Assembly (NCBI GenBank): GCA_015075225.1 | Contig: JABTUQ010000008.1 | Coordinates: 1 to 64,000 of the forward strand | Origin: Burkholderiales bacterium | GTDB taxonomy: Bacteria > Pseudomonadota > Gammaproteobacteria > Burkholderiales > Nitrosomonadaceae | Length of the DNA: 64,000 nucleotides | Direction of reading: 5' to 3' | Shown: piece by piece, positions 27,987-37,578 of the stretch | Numbering within the stretch: the first letter of the stretch is position 1 | Layout of the letters: each line of letters opens with the position of its first letter | Notes under the pieces: generated by a model | The model's database searches: none | What the model saw: only the letters and a program-made list of their open reading frames with translations | What the model was told of the DNA's origin: nothing | Made by a program: the position numbers and the translations under genes

Positions 27987-29864
27987 CTACCCCGCTTTTT
28001 CCACAGGCTCGGGGATTTTCCCCAGAAAAAAATAATCCAGCACCTTGCGAGCGATGGGAGCGGCGGTCGAACCTCCCGAACCACTATTTTCAACCAGCAC
28101 AGTCAGAACTATTTTTGGATCTTCCGCAGGGGCGAAAGCGATAAACAAGGCATGATCACGGTGCCGCTCATTAATTCTGTTTGCATTGTAACGCTCCCCC
28201 TGTTTGATATTGATTACCTGTGAAGTGCCTGTTTTACCAGCAAATGTATAGGCTACGTTTACCCCTGCCCGCGCAGCAGTACCACCCGGCCGTGTCACAT
28301 CCACCAGCGCCCGTTTGATGTGATCCAGATATTCCGGCTTCAGATTCAACCTGAACATCTCGGTTACGAAATCATCTTCCACCAGATTTTTATGATGATC
28401 CACCTGCTGTTTAACAAAATGGGGCCGGTAAGCCTTGCCGTCATTCGCTAGCAGCATCGTTGCATAGGCCAGCTGAAGTGGTGTCGCCAGATTAAATCCC
28501 TGGCCGATGCCAACTGAAATGGTGTCACCCGGTAACCAGTTCTGATTGAATCGTTTTTTCTTCCACTCCGGAGAAGGCAATAAACCTGAAACCTCTCCCG
28601 GAATATCAATTCCGGTTTCCTTGCCAAAACCAAATTGCCCGATAAAGTTATGGATATTGGTAATACCCAGGTCGTGAGCAAGCGTGTAATAGTACGTATC
28701 GCACGAAATTACGAGAGATTTGTGCAAATCAACCCAGCCATGCCCTCCTGGCTTCCAGTCACGAAAACGATGCGAGCTGCCTGGCAGGCTGAAATAACCA
28801 GGATCACTAAACCCATAACGAACAGAACGCTTGCCCAGCTCCAGCCCGGCCAGCGCCATAAATGGCTTGAACGTGGAGCCGGGAGGGTATACGCCACGCA
28901 AGGCACGATTATTCAGAGGCCTATCAATGGATTCATTGAGCAAACGCCAGTTGGCATGATCAATGCCATCTACAAACAGATTGGGATCAAAGCCAGGTTT
29001 GCTGACAAAAGCAAGAATTTCCCCATTAGATGGATCAAGCGCAATCAGTGCACCGCGATACTCTCCAAAAGCATCTATTGCGGCTTGCTGCAAACCAATA
29101 TCAAGAGACAGGGTAAGATCATCCCCGGCAACCGGGGCCTCCCGGGACAAGGTGCGCACCGGGCGACCCACCGCATCCGTCTCGACCTGTTCAAACCCCG
29201 TTTGCCCATGCAACGCATTTTCATAGCTTTTTTCGATGCCAATCCGTCCAATGTGCGTAGATCCATGGTAGTTTTTTAGCCGTTTATCGGCTTCAAGCTG
29301 TTCCAGATCCTTATCGTTGATCCTGCCGATATAGCCAATCACATGGGAAACCAGCTCCCCCTGAGGATAATGCCGAAGTGGGTGCGCCTTGATATCCATA
29401 CCGGGAAAACGATACTGGTTCTCCGCGAAACGAGCCACCTCTATATCTGTCAGACGGGAGCGTATGGGCAAACTTTTGAACCTTGTGCTCTCCCGCTTCA
29501 ATTTATTGAAGCGGCGGCGATCTTCAGGAGTTATTTCAATGACGGTTGCAAGCTCATGTATCGCCGACTCCAGATCTTTGACCTGATCAGGGATAATTTC
29601 CAACGTATAGGCAGTATAATTCTGGGCCAGAATCTCGCCGTTGCGGTCAAATATGAGCCCTCTGTTAGGTACCAACGGCTGAATAGCAATACGATTTGCC
29701 TCGGCTAGCGTTGTATAGTGCTCTGCCTGCATTACCTGCAGATAAAAGAAACGACCGAGCAAAATACCAAACAGGATCACAACAATCACCGCACTCATCA
29801 CCAGCCTGATACGGAAATGCCGAATTTCCCGGGAGTGATCGCGCAGCTCAACGGTATCGTTCAT
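27987..29864 (-). CDS. mrdA: Penicillin-binding protein 2
   Basis: A 625-residue transpeptidase of class B with an N-terminal membrane anchor (LVMSAVIVVILFGILLGRFF), a dimerisation/pedestal domain and a C-terminal transpeptidase. It has the SxxK motif (PPGSTFKPF), the SxN-type motif SCD (VISCDTYYYTLAHD), and KTG (AGKTGTSQV). PBP2 crosslinks side-wall peptidoglycan and activates RodA. The start overlaps the end of mreD by 4 bases. All catalytic motifs are intact. Confidence 0.95.
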   Translation of the reverse strand: MNDTVELRDHSREIRHFRIRLVMSAVIVVILFGILLGRFFYLQVMQAEHYTTLAEANRIAIQPLVPNRGLIFDRNGEILAQNYTAYTLEIIPDQVKDLESAIHELATVIEITPEDRRRFNKLKRESTRFKSLPIRSRLTDIEVARFAENQYRFPGMDIKAHPLRHYPQGELVSHVIGYIGRINDKDLEQLEADKRLKNYHGSTHIGRIGIEKSYENALHGQTGFEQVETDAVGRPVRTLSREAPVAGDDLTLSLDIGLQQAAIDAFGEYRGALIALDPSNGEILAFVSKPGFDPNLFVDGIDHANWRLLNESIDRPLNNRALRGVYPPGSTFKPFMALAGLELGKRSVRYGFSDPGYFSLPGSSHRFRDWKPGGHGWVDLHKSLVISCDTYYYTLAHDLGITNIHNFIGQFGFGKETGIDIPGEVSGLLPSPEWKKKRFNQNWLPGDTISVGIGQGFNLATPLQLAYATMLLANDGKAYRPHFVKQQVDHHKNLVEDDFVTEMFRLNLKPEYLDHIKRALVDVTRPGGTAARAGVNVAYTFAGKTGTSQVINIKQGERYNANRINERHRDHALFIAFAPAEDPKIVLTVLVENSGSGGSTAAPIARKVLDYFFLGKIPEPVEKAG

Positions 29865-30379
29865 ATCTCATCGGGTTCAATTTGCTGTTTCCGGAAATTG
29901 CCCAACAAAAACACAAGCACAGGCCAGCACAGCGCCCCTGTCACACTGGCCAGAAAGAAATGCCACTCCGGAGCATAGGTACCCACCAGCACCCCGGTCA
30001 GAAATACCATTGCCTGGCCGAGTAAAAGTATCCATAAAACGGCCGGGATTTGCCGGAGCGCATTGAAAAGTCGCAAACGCCGGTGCAAAATCAGGGCAAG
30101 AAACGTTATCAGGCAATAAGCCAATGCATGCTGACCCATGACACTGGTATCAATAACATCCATTATCAATCCAGTCAGGAAGGCCACACCCATACCTACT
30201 TGCCGAGGTTGATGGATGTTCCAGTAAAGCAATATCAGGGCGACAAAATCCGGACGCAACGCCAATACCACCTTATCAAATGGCATGAGATTGATTAAAA
30301 CTGCTGTTGCCAGACTGAGATAAATCAGTGTTTTGTTTGCTGGTAGAGAAAATTCCTGGGCGATGTAATCATGTCCCAT
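29861..30379 (-). CDS. mreD: Rod shape-determining protein MreD
   Basis: I choose the ATG at 30379 (MGHDYIAQEFSLPANK), giving 172 residues; the frame continues to 30412 without family features. The protein is strongly hydrophobic with about five membrane helices (LIYLSLATAVLINLMPF, VALILLYWNIHQP, VGMGVAFLTGLIMDVID, LAYCLITFLALIL, ILLLGQAMVFLTGVLVG). MreD connects MreC and the elongasome. It overlaps mreC by 11 bases. Confidence 0.9.
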   Translation of the reverse strand: MGHDYIAQEFSLPANKTLIYLSLATAVLINLMPFDKVVLALRPDFVALILLYWNIHQPRQVGMGVAFLTGLIMDVIDTSVMGQHALAYCLITFLALILHRRLRLFNALRQIPAVLWILLLGQAMVFLTGVLVGTYAPEWHFFLASVTGALCWPVLVFLLGNFRKQQIEPDEI

Positions 30380-31271
30380 TATTCCTGGTTTTCTGGTTTT
30401 TCTGCGGTGCATGGGGCTCAGGGTTATCTGAAATTACCGGAGTCGGCACAGAGCCAATCAGGATAAGCACTTGTCTGTGGCGATCCACGCCTGCCACGGG
30501 TGCACATATGATACGCGCAAACTTATGCGATCGATCATATTCAATATGCACCACCCGTCCCACCGGCAAGCCGGACGGATAAACGCCACCAATTCCGGAG
30601 GTACTCAGCAAATCACCTTCCTGAATATCCGTGTTGATAGACAAGAAACGCAACTCCAGCTCACTGTTTTTACCAGCCCCCGAGATTACTGTTCGCAAAC
30701 CATTACGGTCAATCTGCACTGGAACCATGTGATTCTTGTCCGTGATCAGCGTTACTTCCGAAGTCCACGGAAAAACCTGTGTCACCTGTCCAATTACCCC
30801 GAGGTCATCAATCACAACCTGTCCGGGCTTGATGCCACTTGAATCACCCTTGTCCAGAGTAATCTTGCGGCTGAATGGATCACGAGGCGTATAAAGTATT
30901 TCCGCCAGAACTGGCTGCAATTCAGTCTGTTTTGCCGCGCCAAGCAATGCGCGCAAACGCTCGTTTTCTCCGGTTAATGCCTGCAATCGGAAAAAATCAT
31001 GCCGACTGGTCAAATAAGCTTTTCTGAGATGATCAATGTCCTCAATGAGCCTGAAATCCTCAATATATTGATCCAGTTTGTCTTGCAGGGAAAAAGGCAG
31101 GTAAGCAAGTTTTTGCAGTGGGGAAATAACCGAGCCGATTACCCGTCTTGCTTCAGAAACAAAATCTGACCGGGTATCAGCAACCATGATGGCAACTGAT
31201 AACAACACAAAGAAAAACAACTGCGCCAACGGACTTGGGCCCACTTTAAAGAACTGCGGGGAAGTTTGCAT
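30369..31271 (-). CDS. mreC: Rod shape-determining protein MreC
   Basis: From the ATG at 31271, which is preceded by GGGAG at a 6-base spacing, the product is 300 residues. An upstream ATG at 31292 would add seven residues. There is an N-terminal anchor (PLAQLFFFVLLSVAIMVAD), a coiled coil (residues about 65-105), then a beta-barrel domain (KITLDKGDSSGIKPGQVVID, VTLITDKNHMVPVQIDRNG, GDLLSTSGIGGVYPSGLPVG). The C-terminal 40 residues are proline- and asparagine-rich. MreC is a periplasmic scaffold for PBP2. Confidence 0.93.
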   Translation of the reverse strand: MQTSPQFFKVGPSPLAQLFFFVLLSVAIMVADTRSDFVSEARRVIGSVISPLQKLAYLPFSLQDKLDQYIEDFRLIEDIDHLRKAYLTSRHDFFRLQALTGENERLRALLGAAKQTELQPVLAEILYTPRDPFSRKITLDKGDSSGIKPGQVVIDDLGVIGQVTQVFPWTSEVTLITDKNHMVPVQIDRNGLRTVISGAGKNSELELRFLSINTDIQEGDLLSTSGIGGVYPSGLPVGRVVHIEYDRSHKFARIICAPVAGVDRHRQVLILIGSVPTPVISDNPEPHAPQKNQKTRNNGT

Positions 31272-31629
31272 GTAATCTCCCAGTATTCCCATGCCCAGGC
31301 TAACAAACCGGACTTGTCCGAAAACAGCATTCTCGACAATCAGGCAATTTAAATAAAAGGTATATGACGCAAAAGTATAAGGAACTGCTGAAATACCAGC
31401 TCACGGCGATCAAGCTACAGACTGCGGCAACAGGGATTCAACATGGAAATTTGCCTTACCCCGCATGATCCGTCACCTTTCAACAGATTACCCCCTGTCG
31501 AGGCTTGATGTGAAGCTGGTCAGTTACCTGATACAAACAGATTCAGGGTCAACTTACGGGTTGTGAGCATTTATCAACGGCATGAAGGAAAACATACCTG
31601 TATACAAACACACTCGCCCTGAAGGACGA
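31272..31629. other. Intergenic region between mreB and mreC
   Basis: This 358-bp stretch lies between mreB and mreC, which are read in the same direction. I see no gene, tRNA, repeat or clear hairpin terminator with a U tract. It may hold a second promoter for mreCD-mrdA-rodA, but no convincing -35/-10 pair stands out. Confidence 0.45.
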
Positions 31630-32703
<1,074 letters not shown>

Positions 32704-32855
32704 TCAGTATGACTTGTCCGGTATGCTGTGTTTGATGTACAGGGCTTGCAGCCTTACTCTTCAGACAAACACCGCAGAGAGATATAGAATATGCGCTTAA
32801 CAGGTGAGCATGATACTCTAATACCTCTTTCGCAATAAATAGAAAGCGTAACTAT

Positions 32856-33143
32856 ATGACAATATCACTTAGCGATATCAAGCGCGTAGCAAAGCTTGCC
32901 CGCATTGAAATCAGTGAGACAGACGCTCAGCAAAACCTCTCCCGGTTGTCAGGAATTTTTGGATTGATCGAGCAAATGCAGGCTGTCAATACGCATGGCA
33001 TCAAGCCCATGAGCCATTCCCAGGATATGGTGCAAAGGCTGCGTGAAGATGTAGTAACCGAAACCGATCAGCACGCCCTGTTTCAATCGATCGCCCCCCA
33101 GGTTGAGGATGGTTACTATCTGGTCCCCAAAGTAATCGAGTAA
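32856..33143 (+). CDS. gatC: Asp-tRNA(Asn)/Glu-tRNA(Gln) amidotransferase subunit C
   Basis: A 95-residue protein with the GatC pattern SDIKRVAKLARIEIS near the start and PMSHSQDMVQRLREDVVTE in the middle, ending in DGYYLVPKVIE. GatC stabilises the GatAB complex that amidates misacylated Glu-tRNA(Gln) or Asp-tRNA(Asn). It is the first gene of gatCAB. Confidence 0.94.
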   Translation: MTISLSDIKRVAKLARIEISETDAQQNLSRLSGIFGLIEQMQAVNTHGIKPMSHSQDMVQRLREDVVTETDQHALFQSIAPQVEDGYYLVPKVIE

Positions 33144-33206
33144 CACAAAAATACCGTATATTTCCGCTCGTTTATTTCCAACCCTTTTCAACTGCACTGA
33201 CAGACC

Positions 33207-34667
33207 ATGTTAAATGCCAGCCTCAGGCAGCTTTCCCGGTTACTCTCGGACAAAAAAATATCCAGCACGGAACTCACCGCCGGATTTTTATCTCGCATCA
33301 AGTCACTTAACCCGGATCTAAATGCCTTTATCACGCTCGATGAAGAAAAAAGTCTGAACCAGGCCAAATCTGCTGATGCAATGATTGCTGCAGGACGATC
33401 AACGCCCCTTACCGGAATCCCCATCGCACAAAAAGACATTTTTTGCGCCAAAGGATGGTTGACTACCTGCGGATCCAGAATGCTTTCAAATTTTATTTCA
33501 CCTTATGACGCAACCGTGGTGGAACGATTTGACCAGGCAGGCATGGTAAATCTGGGCAAGACCAACATGGATGAGTTTGCCATGGGTTCGAGTAATGAAA
33601 CCTCCTACTATGGTCCGGTAAAAAACCCTTGGGACAGACTAGCTGTTCCCGGTGGCAGCTCAGGAGGATCAGCCTGTGCCGTGGCAGCCAGGCTGGCACC
33701 AGCCGCAACCGGCTCGGATACGGGAGGTTCCATACGTCAGCCGGCTGCATTATGCGGAATCAGCGGAATCAAACCCACTTACGGCCTGGTTTCCCGCTAC
33801 GGCATGATCGCATTTGCCTCCAGTCTTGATCAGGGCGGCCCCATGGCCAAATCTGCCGAAGACCTGGCTTTACTGCTGAATGCCATGGTTGGATTTGATG
33901 AACACGACTCGACCAGTCTGCAGCGGGAAAAAGAGGACTACACGAAAAATCTGACACAACCGGTCGAAGGATTGCGCATCGGTTTACCAAAGGAATTCTT
34001 TGCCGAAGGCATGAGTAGCGATGTCTCCAGAGCTGTTGAAGCCGCTCTGGCGGAATATCGCAAGCTAGGTGCGACATTTGTTGAAATCTCCCTGCCAAAC
34101 AGCAAATTGGCCGTTCCAGTTTACTATGTGCTCGCACCCGCCGAAGCATCCAGCAATCTGTCACGTTTCGATGGCGTGCGATATGGTTATCGCGCTGCAC
34201 AATACAGCAATCTGGAAGACTTATATGCCAGGACACGCGCAGAAGGATTTGGCGAGGAAGTCAAACGCCGCATTCTCATCGGCACTTACGTGTTATCCCA
34301 CGGTTACTACGACGCCTATTACCTTCAGGCACAGAAGCTGCGGCGCCTGATTGCCGAAGATTTCGCCAAAGCCTTTGAGCAGTGCGATCTGATCATGGGG
34401 CCAACCACGCCTACTGTCGCATTCAATATAGGTGAAAAATGCGGCGACCCTATCCAGATGTATCTATCCGATATTTACACCAGCGCTGCCAGTCTGGCAG
34501 GGTTGCCAGGCATGTCCATACCAGTCGGGTTTGGCGATAAAAACAGACCAACTGGTTTGCATATCATTGGCAACTACTTCCGGGAAGCGCAAATGCTGAA
34601 TGTCGCCCATCGTTACCAGCTGGCAACAAACTGGCACGAACTCGCCCCACCCGATAGTGGTAACTAA
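33207..34667 (+). CDS. gatA: Asp-tRNA(Asn)/Glu-tRNA(Gln) amidotransferase subunit A
   Basis: A 486-residue amidase-signature enzyme that releases ammonia from glutamine for the amidotransferase. The Ser-cisSer-Lys triad is visible: K in PIAQKDIFC, Ser in [13 protein letters not shown], and the nucleophile in [13 protein letters not shown]. The length is typical. It is separated from gatC by 63 bp and from gatB by 55 bp. Confidence 0.96.
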   Translation: MLNASLRQLSRLLSDKKISSTELTAGFLSRIKSLNPDLNAFITLDEEKSLNQAKSADAMIAAGRSTPLTGIPIAQKDIFCAKGWLTTCGSRMLSNFISPYDATVVERFDQAGMVNLGKTNMDEFAMGSSNETSYYGPVKNPWDRLAVPGGSSGGSACAVAARLAPAATGSDTGGSIRQPAALCGISGIKPTYGLVSRYGMIAFASSLDQGGPMAKSAEDLALLLNAMVGFDEHDSTSLQREKEDYTKNLTQPVEGLRIGLPKEFFAEGMSSDVSRAVEAALAEYRKLGATFVEISLPNSKLAVPVYYVLAPAEASSNLSRFDGVRYGYRAAQYSNLEDLYARTRAEGFGEEVKRRILIGTYVLSHGYYDAYYLQAQKLRRLIAEDFAKAFEQCDLIMGPTTPTVAFNIGEKCGDPIQMYLSDIYTSAASLAGLPGMSIPVGFGDKNRPTGLHIIGNYFREAQMLNVAHRYQLATNWHELAPPDSGN

Positions 34668-34722
34668 ACCCCCTGCCCTCTGTTTAACCGCAAGTGATTA
34701 AAAGGAAAAGGATAAGCTGATC

Positions 34723-36159
34723 ATGCAATGGGAAACTGTAATCGGCCTTGAGATACACGTACAGTTATCAACCCGGTCCAAGATTTTTTCTGGTGCATCC
34801 GTAGCCTATGGCGCCGCACCAAATTCACAAGCCTGCGCAGTGGATATCGCCCTTCCTGGCGTATTGCCCGTACTGAACCGGGAAGCTGTCGAATATGCAA
34901 TCCGTTTTGGACTGGCAATCGATGCAACCATCAATTCGCCATCAATTTTTGCACGTAAGAATTATTTTTATCCTGATTTGCCCAAGGGCTATCAAATCAG
35001 CCAGCTGGAACATCCGATCGTGGAAGGTGGATGCGTCACCATCCGGACAGGAGATCAGGAAAAAGTCATCCGACTGACTCGCGCCCACCTGGAAGAAGAT
35101 GCTGGAAAATCCACTCACGAAGAATTCCACGGCATGACAGGAATTGATCTGAACCGTGCCGGAACAGGGTTACTGGAAATTGTCTCGGAACCGGAGATGC
35201 GCAGCAGTACAGAAGCTGTGGCATACGCAAGAGTGCTGCACTCGCTGGTACGCTGGATCGGGATATGCGACGGCAACATGCAGGAGGGCTCTTTCCGCTG
35301 TGATGCCAACGTTTCAGTACGCCCAGCAGGCTCGGAAACACTCGGCACGCGTTGTGAAATCAAGAATCTCAATTCATTCCGCTTTCTTGAACGGGCGATC
35401 GATTACGAAGTAGCCAGGCAAATCGATATTCTGGAAGGTGGTGGCAGCATCACCCAGGAAACCCGTCTGTATGACGCGGACCGGAATGAAACCCGTACCA
35501 TGCGCAGCAAAGAAGATGCGCATGACTACCGCTACTTCCCGGATCCCGACTTATTACCCGTGATCATCCCCCATGAATGGATCGAACAGATCAGGGAGAA
35601 ACTACCGGAACTACCCGGGCACAAAAATCACCGTTATATTCAGGATTTCAGCCTGTCAGCCTACGATGCCGGTATCCTGACCGCGACACGGGAGGTGGCA
35701 GATTATTTTGAGAAAACAATCGGGCTTCTCCCCGGGCAAGGCAAACTCTGTGCCAACTGGATCATGGGCGAAGTCAGTGCAAGATTGAACAAGGAAGGAC
35801 TTGAAATCACCCAATGTCCTGTCACTCCAGAACAGCTGGCCGGGCTGCTGTTACGCATCACCGATGGCACCATCTCCGGAAAAATTGCCAAGGATGTATT
35901 TGACGGCATGTGGCAAAGCAACGGAGAGAACGCAGACGCCATCATTGATGCCAAAAACCTCAGACAAGTTTCTGATGATAGTGAAATTGAAAAATGGGTA
36001 GATGAGGTGCTGGCAGCCAACCCGCAACAGGTAGCGGATTACCGGGCAGGAAAAGAAAAAGCTTTTAATTCCCTGGTAGGCCAAATAATGAAAACATCCA
36101 GAGGCAAGGCAAACCCCGCACAGGTCAATTCAGTACTCAAAAAACGCCTGGCAGAATAG
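34723..36159 (+). CDS. gatB: Asp-tRNA(Asn)/Glu-tRNA(Gln) amidotransferase subunit B
   Basis: A 478-residue kinase/amidotransferase subunit. It has the start [17 protein letters not shown], the binding region [14 protein letters not shown], the signature [35 protein letters not shown], the [10 protein letters not shown] motif, and the C-terminal tail domain (residues about 400-478) that holds tRNA. It activates the side-chain carboxylate with ATP and transfers ammonia from GatA. Confidence 0.96.
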   Translation: MQWETVIGLEIHVQLSTRSKIFSGASVAYGAAPNSQACAVDIALPGVLPVLNREAVEYAIRFGLAIDATINSPSIFARKNYFYPDLPKGYQISQLEHPIVEGGCVTIRTGDQEKVIRLTRAHLEEDAGKSTHEEFHGMTGIDLNRAGTGLLEIVSEPEMRSSTEAVAYARVLHSLVRWIGICDGNMQEGSFRCDANVSVRPAGSETLGTRCEIKNLNSFRFLERAIDYEVARQIDILEGGGSITQETRLYDADRNETRTMRSKEDAHDYRYFPDPDLLPVIIPHEWIEQIREKLPELPGHKNHRYIQDFSLSAYDAGILTATREVADYFEKTIGLLPGQGKLCANWIMGEVSARLNKEGLEITQCPVTPEQLAGLLLRITDGTISGKIAKDVFDGMWQSNGENADAIIDAKNLRQVSDDSEIEKWVDEVLAANPQQVADYRAGKEKAFNSLVGQIMKTSRGKANPAQVNSVLKKRLAE

Positions 36160-36210
36160 CACCCTGATTTGAATTCGGGAAACAAGGCAAAAAATCCGCT
36201 TCAGACAACC

Positions 36211-36252
36211 CAGGCTCGACAGCACTTCAAGAAATTCCGCAAATCGAGCCTG
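36211..36252. terminator. Inverted repeat after gatB
   Basis: A 9-bp inverted repeat (CAGGCTCGA and TCGAGCCTG) with a 24-base loop lies 50 bases after the gatB stop and 30 bases after the end of the convergent small lipoprotein gene. It may act as a bidirectional transcript end. There is no strong U tract. Confidence 0.35.
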
Positions 36253-36281
36253 AATCTTCAGCAAGAAATGTATATTTACAA

Positions 36282-36470
36282 TTACTTGGGCAGAGCGTTG
36301 CACTTATCAATAAATGCTTGTCTCTCTGCTTCATTATTCTTGTAATAGTCCAATGCTCTTTCCATTCCCCTTCCCGCACAATTTTCCGGAGTAACCTCAG
36401 GAGGTCCGCTGCAACCGATTAAAGCGGTACTCAGGCCAAGAATACAAACGATGTAGTATTTAAAGTTCAT
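36282..36470 (-). CDS. Small EexN-like lipoprotein
   Basis: A 62-residue lipoprotein with a short signal and the lipobox ALIGC (Cys20). The mature part, about 43 residues, has a cysteine pair (ENCAGRG and DKCNALPK) and the pattern YYKNNEAERQAFIDKC. This resembles EexN/TrbK-type entry-exclusion lipoproteins (residue run of a tyrosine, acidic-rich helix with ER, then Cys-Asn). No conjugation genes are in the window, so the similarity may reflect only a small-lipoprotein fold. It is preceded by another short gene on the same strand. Confidence 0.55.
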   Translation of the reverse strand: MNFKYYIVCILGLSTALIGCSGPPEVTPENCAGRGMERALDYYKNNEAERQAFIDKCNALPK

Positions 36471-36482
36471 TAACGATTTCCT

Positions 36483-36674
36483 CTATAAAAATCCGCCAAA
36501 ACCTGACGCACATATCACGGTCAATATCAGCCAGACAAATTTGCCCAGCCTTTGAGACCCTGAATCAGGCGTCAAAATCCCAGTCACCCGAAACCATCTG
36601 GTATCCACGGCCGACGGCCACTGGTAGAGCCATTCTACCTGACTTCCTGTAATTTGAGATCGTATCCTCCACAT
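36483..36674 (-). CDS. Hypothetical small protein with one membrane segment
   Basis: A 63-residue frame starting at ATG 36674 and ending 12 bases before the EexN-like gene, in the same direction. The last third is hydrophobic (KFVWLILTVICASGFGGFL) and could be a membrane helix. I recognise no family. The start sits next to the hsp20 terminator. It may be a real short membrane protein or the remains of a longer gene. Confidence 0.35.
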   Translation of the reverse strand: MWRIRSQITGSQVEWLYQWPSAVDTRWFRVTGILTPDSGSQRLGKFVWLILTVICASGFGGFL

Positions 36675-36686
36675 GGATCAAAATTG

Positions 36687-36719
36687 TGAAAAAACACCTC
36701 GCCAAAACAGACGAGGCCC
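36687..36719 (-). terminator. Rho-independent terminator of hsp20
   Basis: On the minus strand, CCTCG (36716-36712) pairs with CGAGG (36701-36697), with a loop of about ten bases. A TGTTTTTT tract follows. It lies about 105 bases beyond the hsp20 stop, after the MITE-like element, and so closes the hsp20 transcript. Confidence 0.65.
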
Positions 36720-36721
36720 GA

Positions 36722-36797
36722 GGAGCTTCTGAAAAACGTCAGCGAGGTAGTCAGTTCAAGGCAAAAAGACAACACAAGCAGTTTTTCAGAGGCTCCC
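36722..36797. repeat. Short MITE-like element, copy 2
   Basis: About 76 bp with imperfect terminal inverted repeats: GGAGCTTCTGAAAAACGTC at the left and GTTTTTCAGAGGCTCCC at the right. The internal sequence AGTCAGTTCAAGGCAAAAA is shared with the copy at 43880-44021. It lies between hsp20 and its terminator and carries no coding capacity. Confidence 0.65.
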
Positions 36798-36821
36798 TAA
36801 AGCCCCGTTTGTTTTTCCGTA

Positions 36822-37256
36822 TTACTGTACAGTCACATTGATTTTTTTGGGCTGCACCGCCTCGCGCTTGGGGATGGTAACCACCAGTACCCCATCCTTG
36901 GTAACCGCTGAAATTGCAGCAAGATCCGCTGTATCCGGCAGGCTAAAACGGCGATAAAAAGAACCGTGTGTCCGCTCTATCCGCTTATACCCCTCTTTCT
37001 CGGTTCTCGCTTCCGTTTGCTTCTCGCCCTTGATTGTAAGTACCCCATTCTCGGTAGTAACCTCTATTTCCCCGGGTTTTACACCAGGTAAATCAGCGTG
37101 TAAAACAAACTTGTCGACTTCTTCCTTGATATCTACTGCAGGGGCCCATTCAGCGATAGCAGAAGCGCCTTCAGTTGCCATATCATCCCGCGCCCGCTCT
37201 AGTTCACGTTGTAACTGCGTCAGTAATCCCCATGGTTCATATCGCGTAATTGCCAT
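36822..37256 (-). CDS. Hsp20/alpha-crystallin family small heat-shock protein
   Basis: A 144-residue chaperone from the ATG at 37256, which has GGAGG at a 6-base spacing. A longer frame upstream to 37283 is disfavoured. The alpha-crystallin domain spans residues about 40-135 (AVDIKEEVDKFVLHADLPGV, VTTENGVLTIKGEK, ERTHGSFYRRFSLPDTADL, TKDGVLVVTIPK). The C-terminal tail is PKKINVTVQ. It holds unfolded proteins for DnaK or ClpB. A sigma-32-like promoter lies about 150 bases upstream. Confidence 0.94.
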   Translation of the reverse strand: MAITRYEPWGLLTQLQRELERARDDMATEGASAIAEWAPAVDIKEEVDKFVLHADLPGVKPGEIEVTTENGVLTIKGEKQTEARTEKEGYKRIERTHGSFYRRFSLPDTADLAAISAVTKDGVLVVTIPKREAVQPKKINVTVQ

Positions 37257-37412
37257 AACAGCCTCCATATAAATCACAAACATTCACAAAAATAAACCGC
37301 CACTTACTGCTGCGGCGTACCTGATTACAGCACCGCACCGCAATCTCTTTGACAGCCGGGGAGCCTCACTACAATTTTCAACTACGTCCACCTGCCTCCC
37401 GGTTCCAGTGTC

Positions 37413-37441
37413 AATATAGGTTCACCGCATGATTTTTCAAG
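37413..37441 (-). promoter_or_regulatory. Heat-shock (sigma-32) promoter of hsp20
   Basis: On the minus strand the -35 CTTGAAA (37441-37435) is followed after 14 bases by CCTATATT (37420-37413), close to the CCCCAT-T -10 consensus of RpoH. Transcription would start near 37405, giving a leader of about 150 nt that could also fold as an RNA thermometer. I have not modelled that fold. Confidence 0.6.
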
Positions 37442-37578
37442 TTATGTCAATAATAAATCTCTCACCTGATAAAAGTAGTACCGCTTACTGACAACAGCCT
37501 TAACTCAATATTGCCCGGGAGAAACCCATGGCCGGATTTATTGAAATAAATTGAAAGACAAGCAGCATCGGTTGCCAT

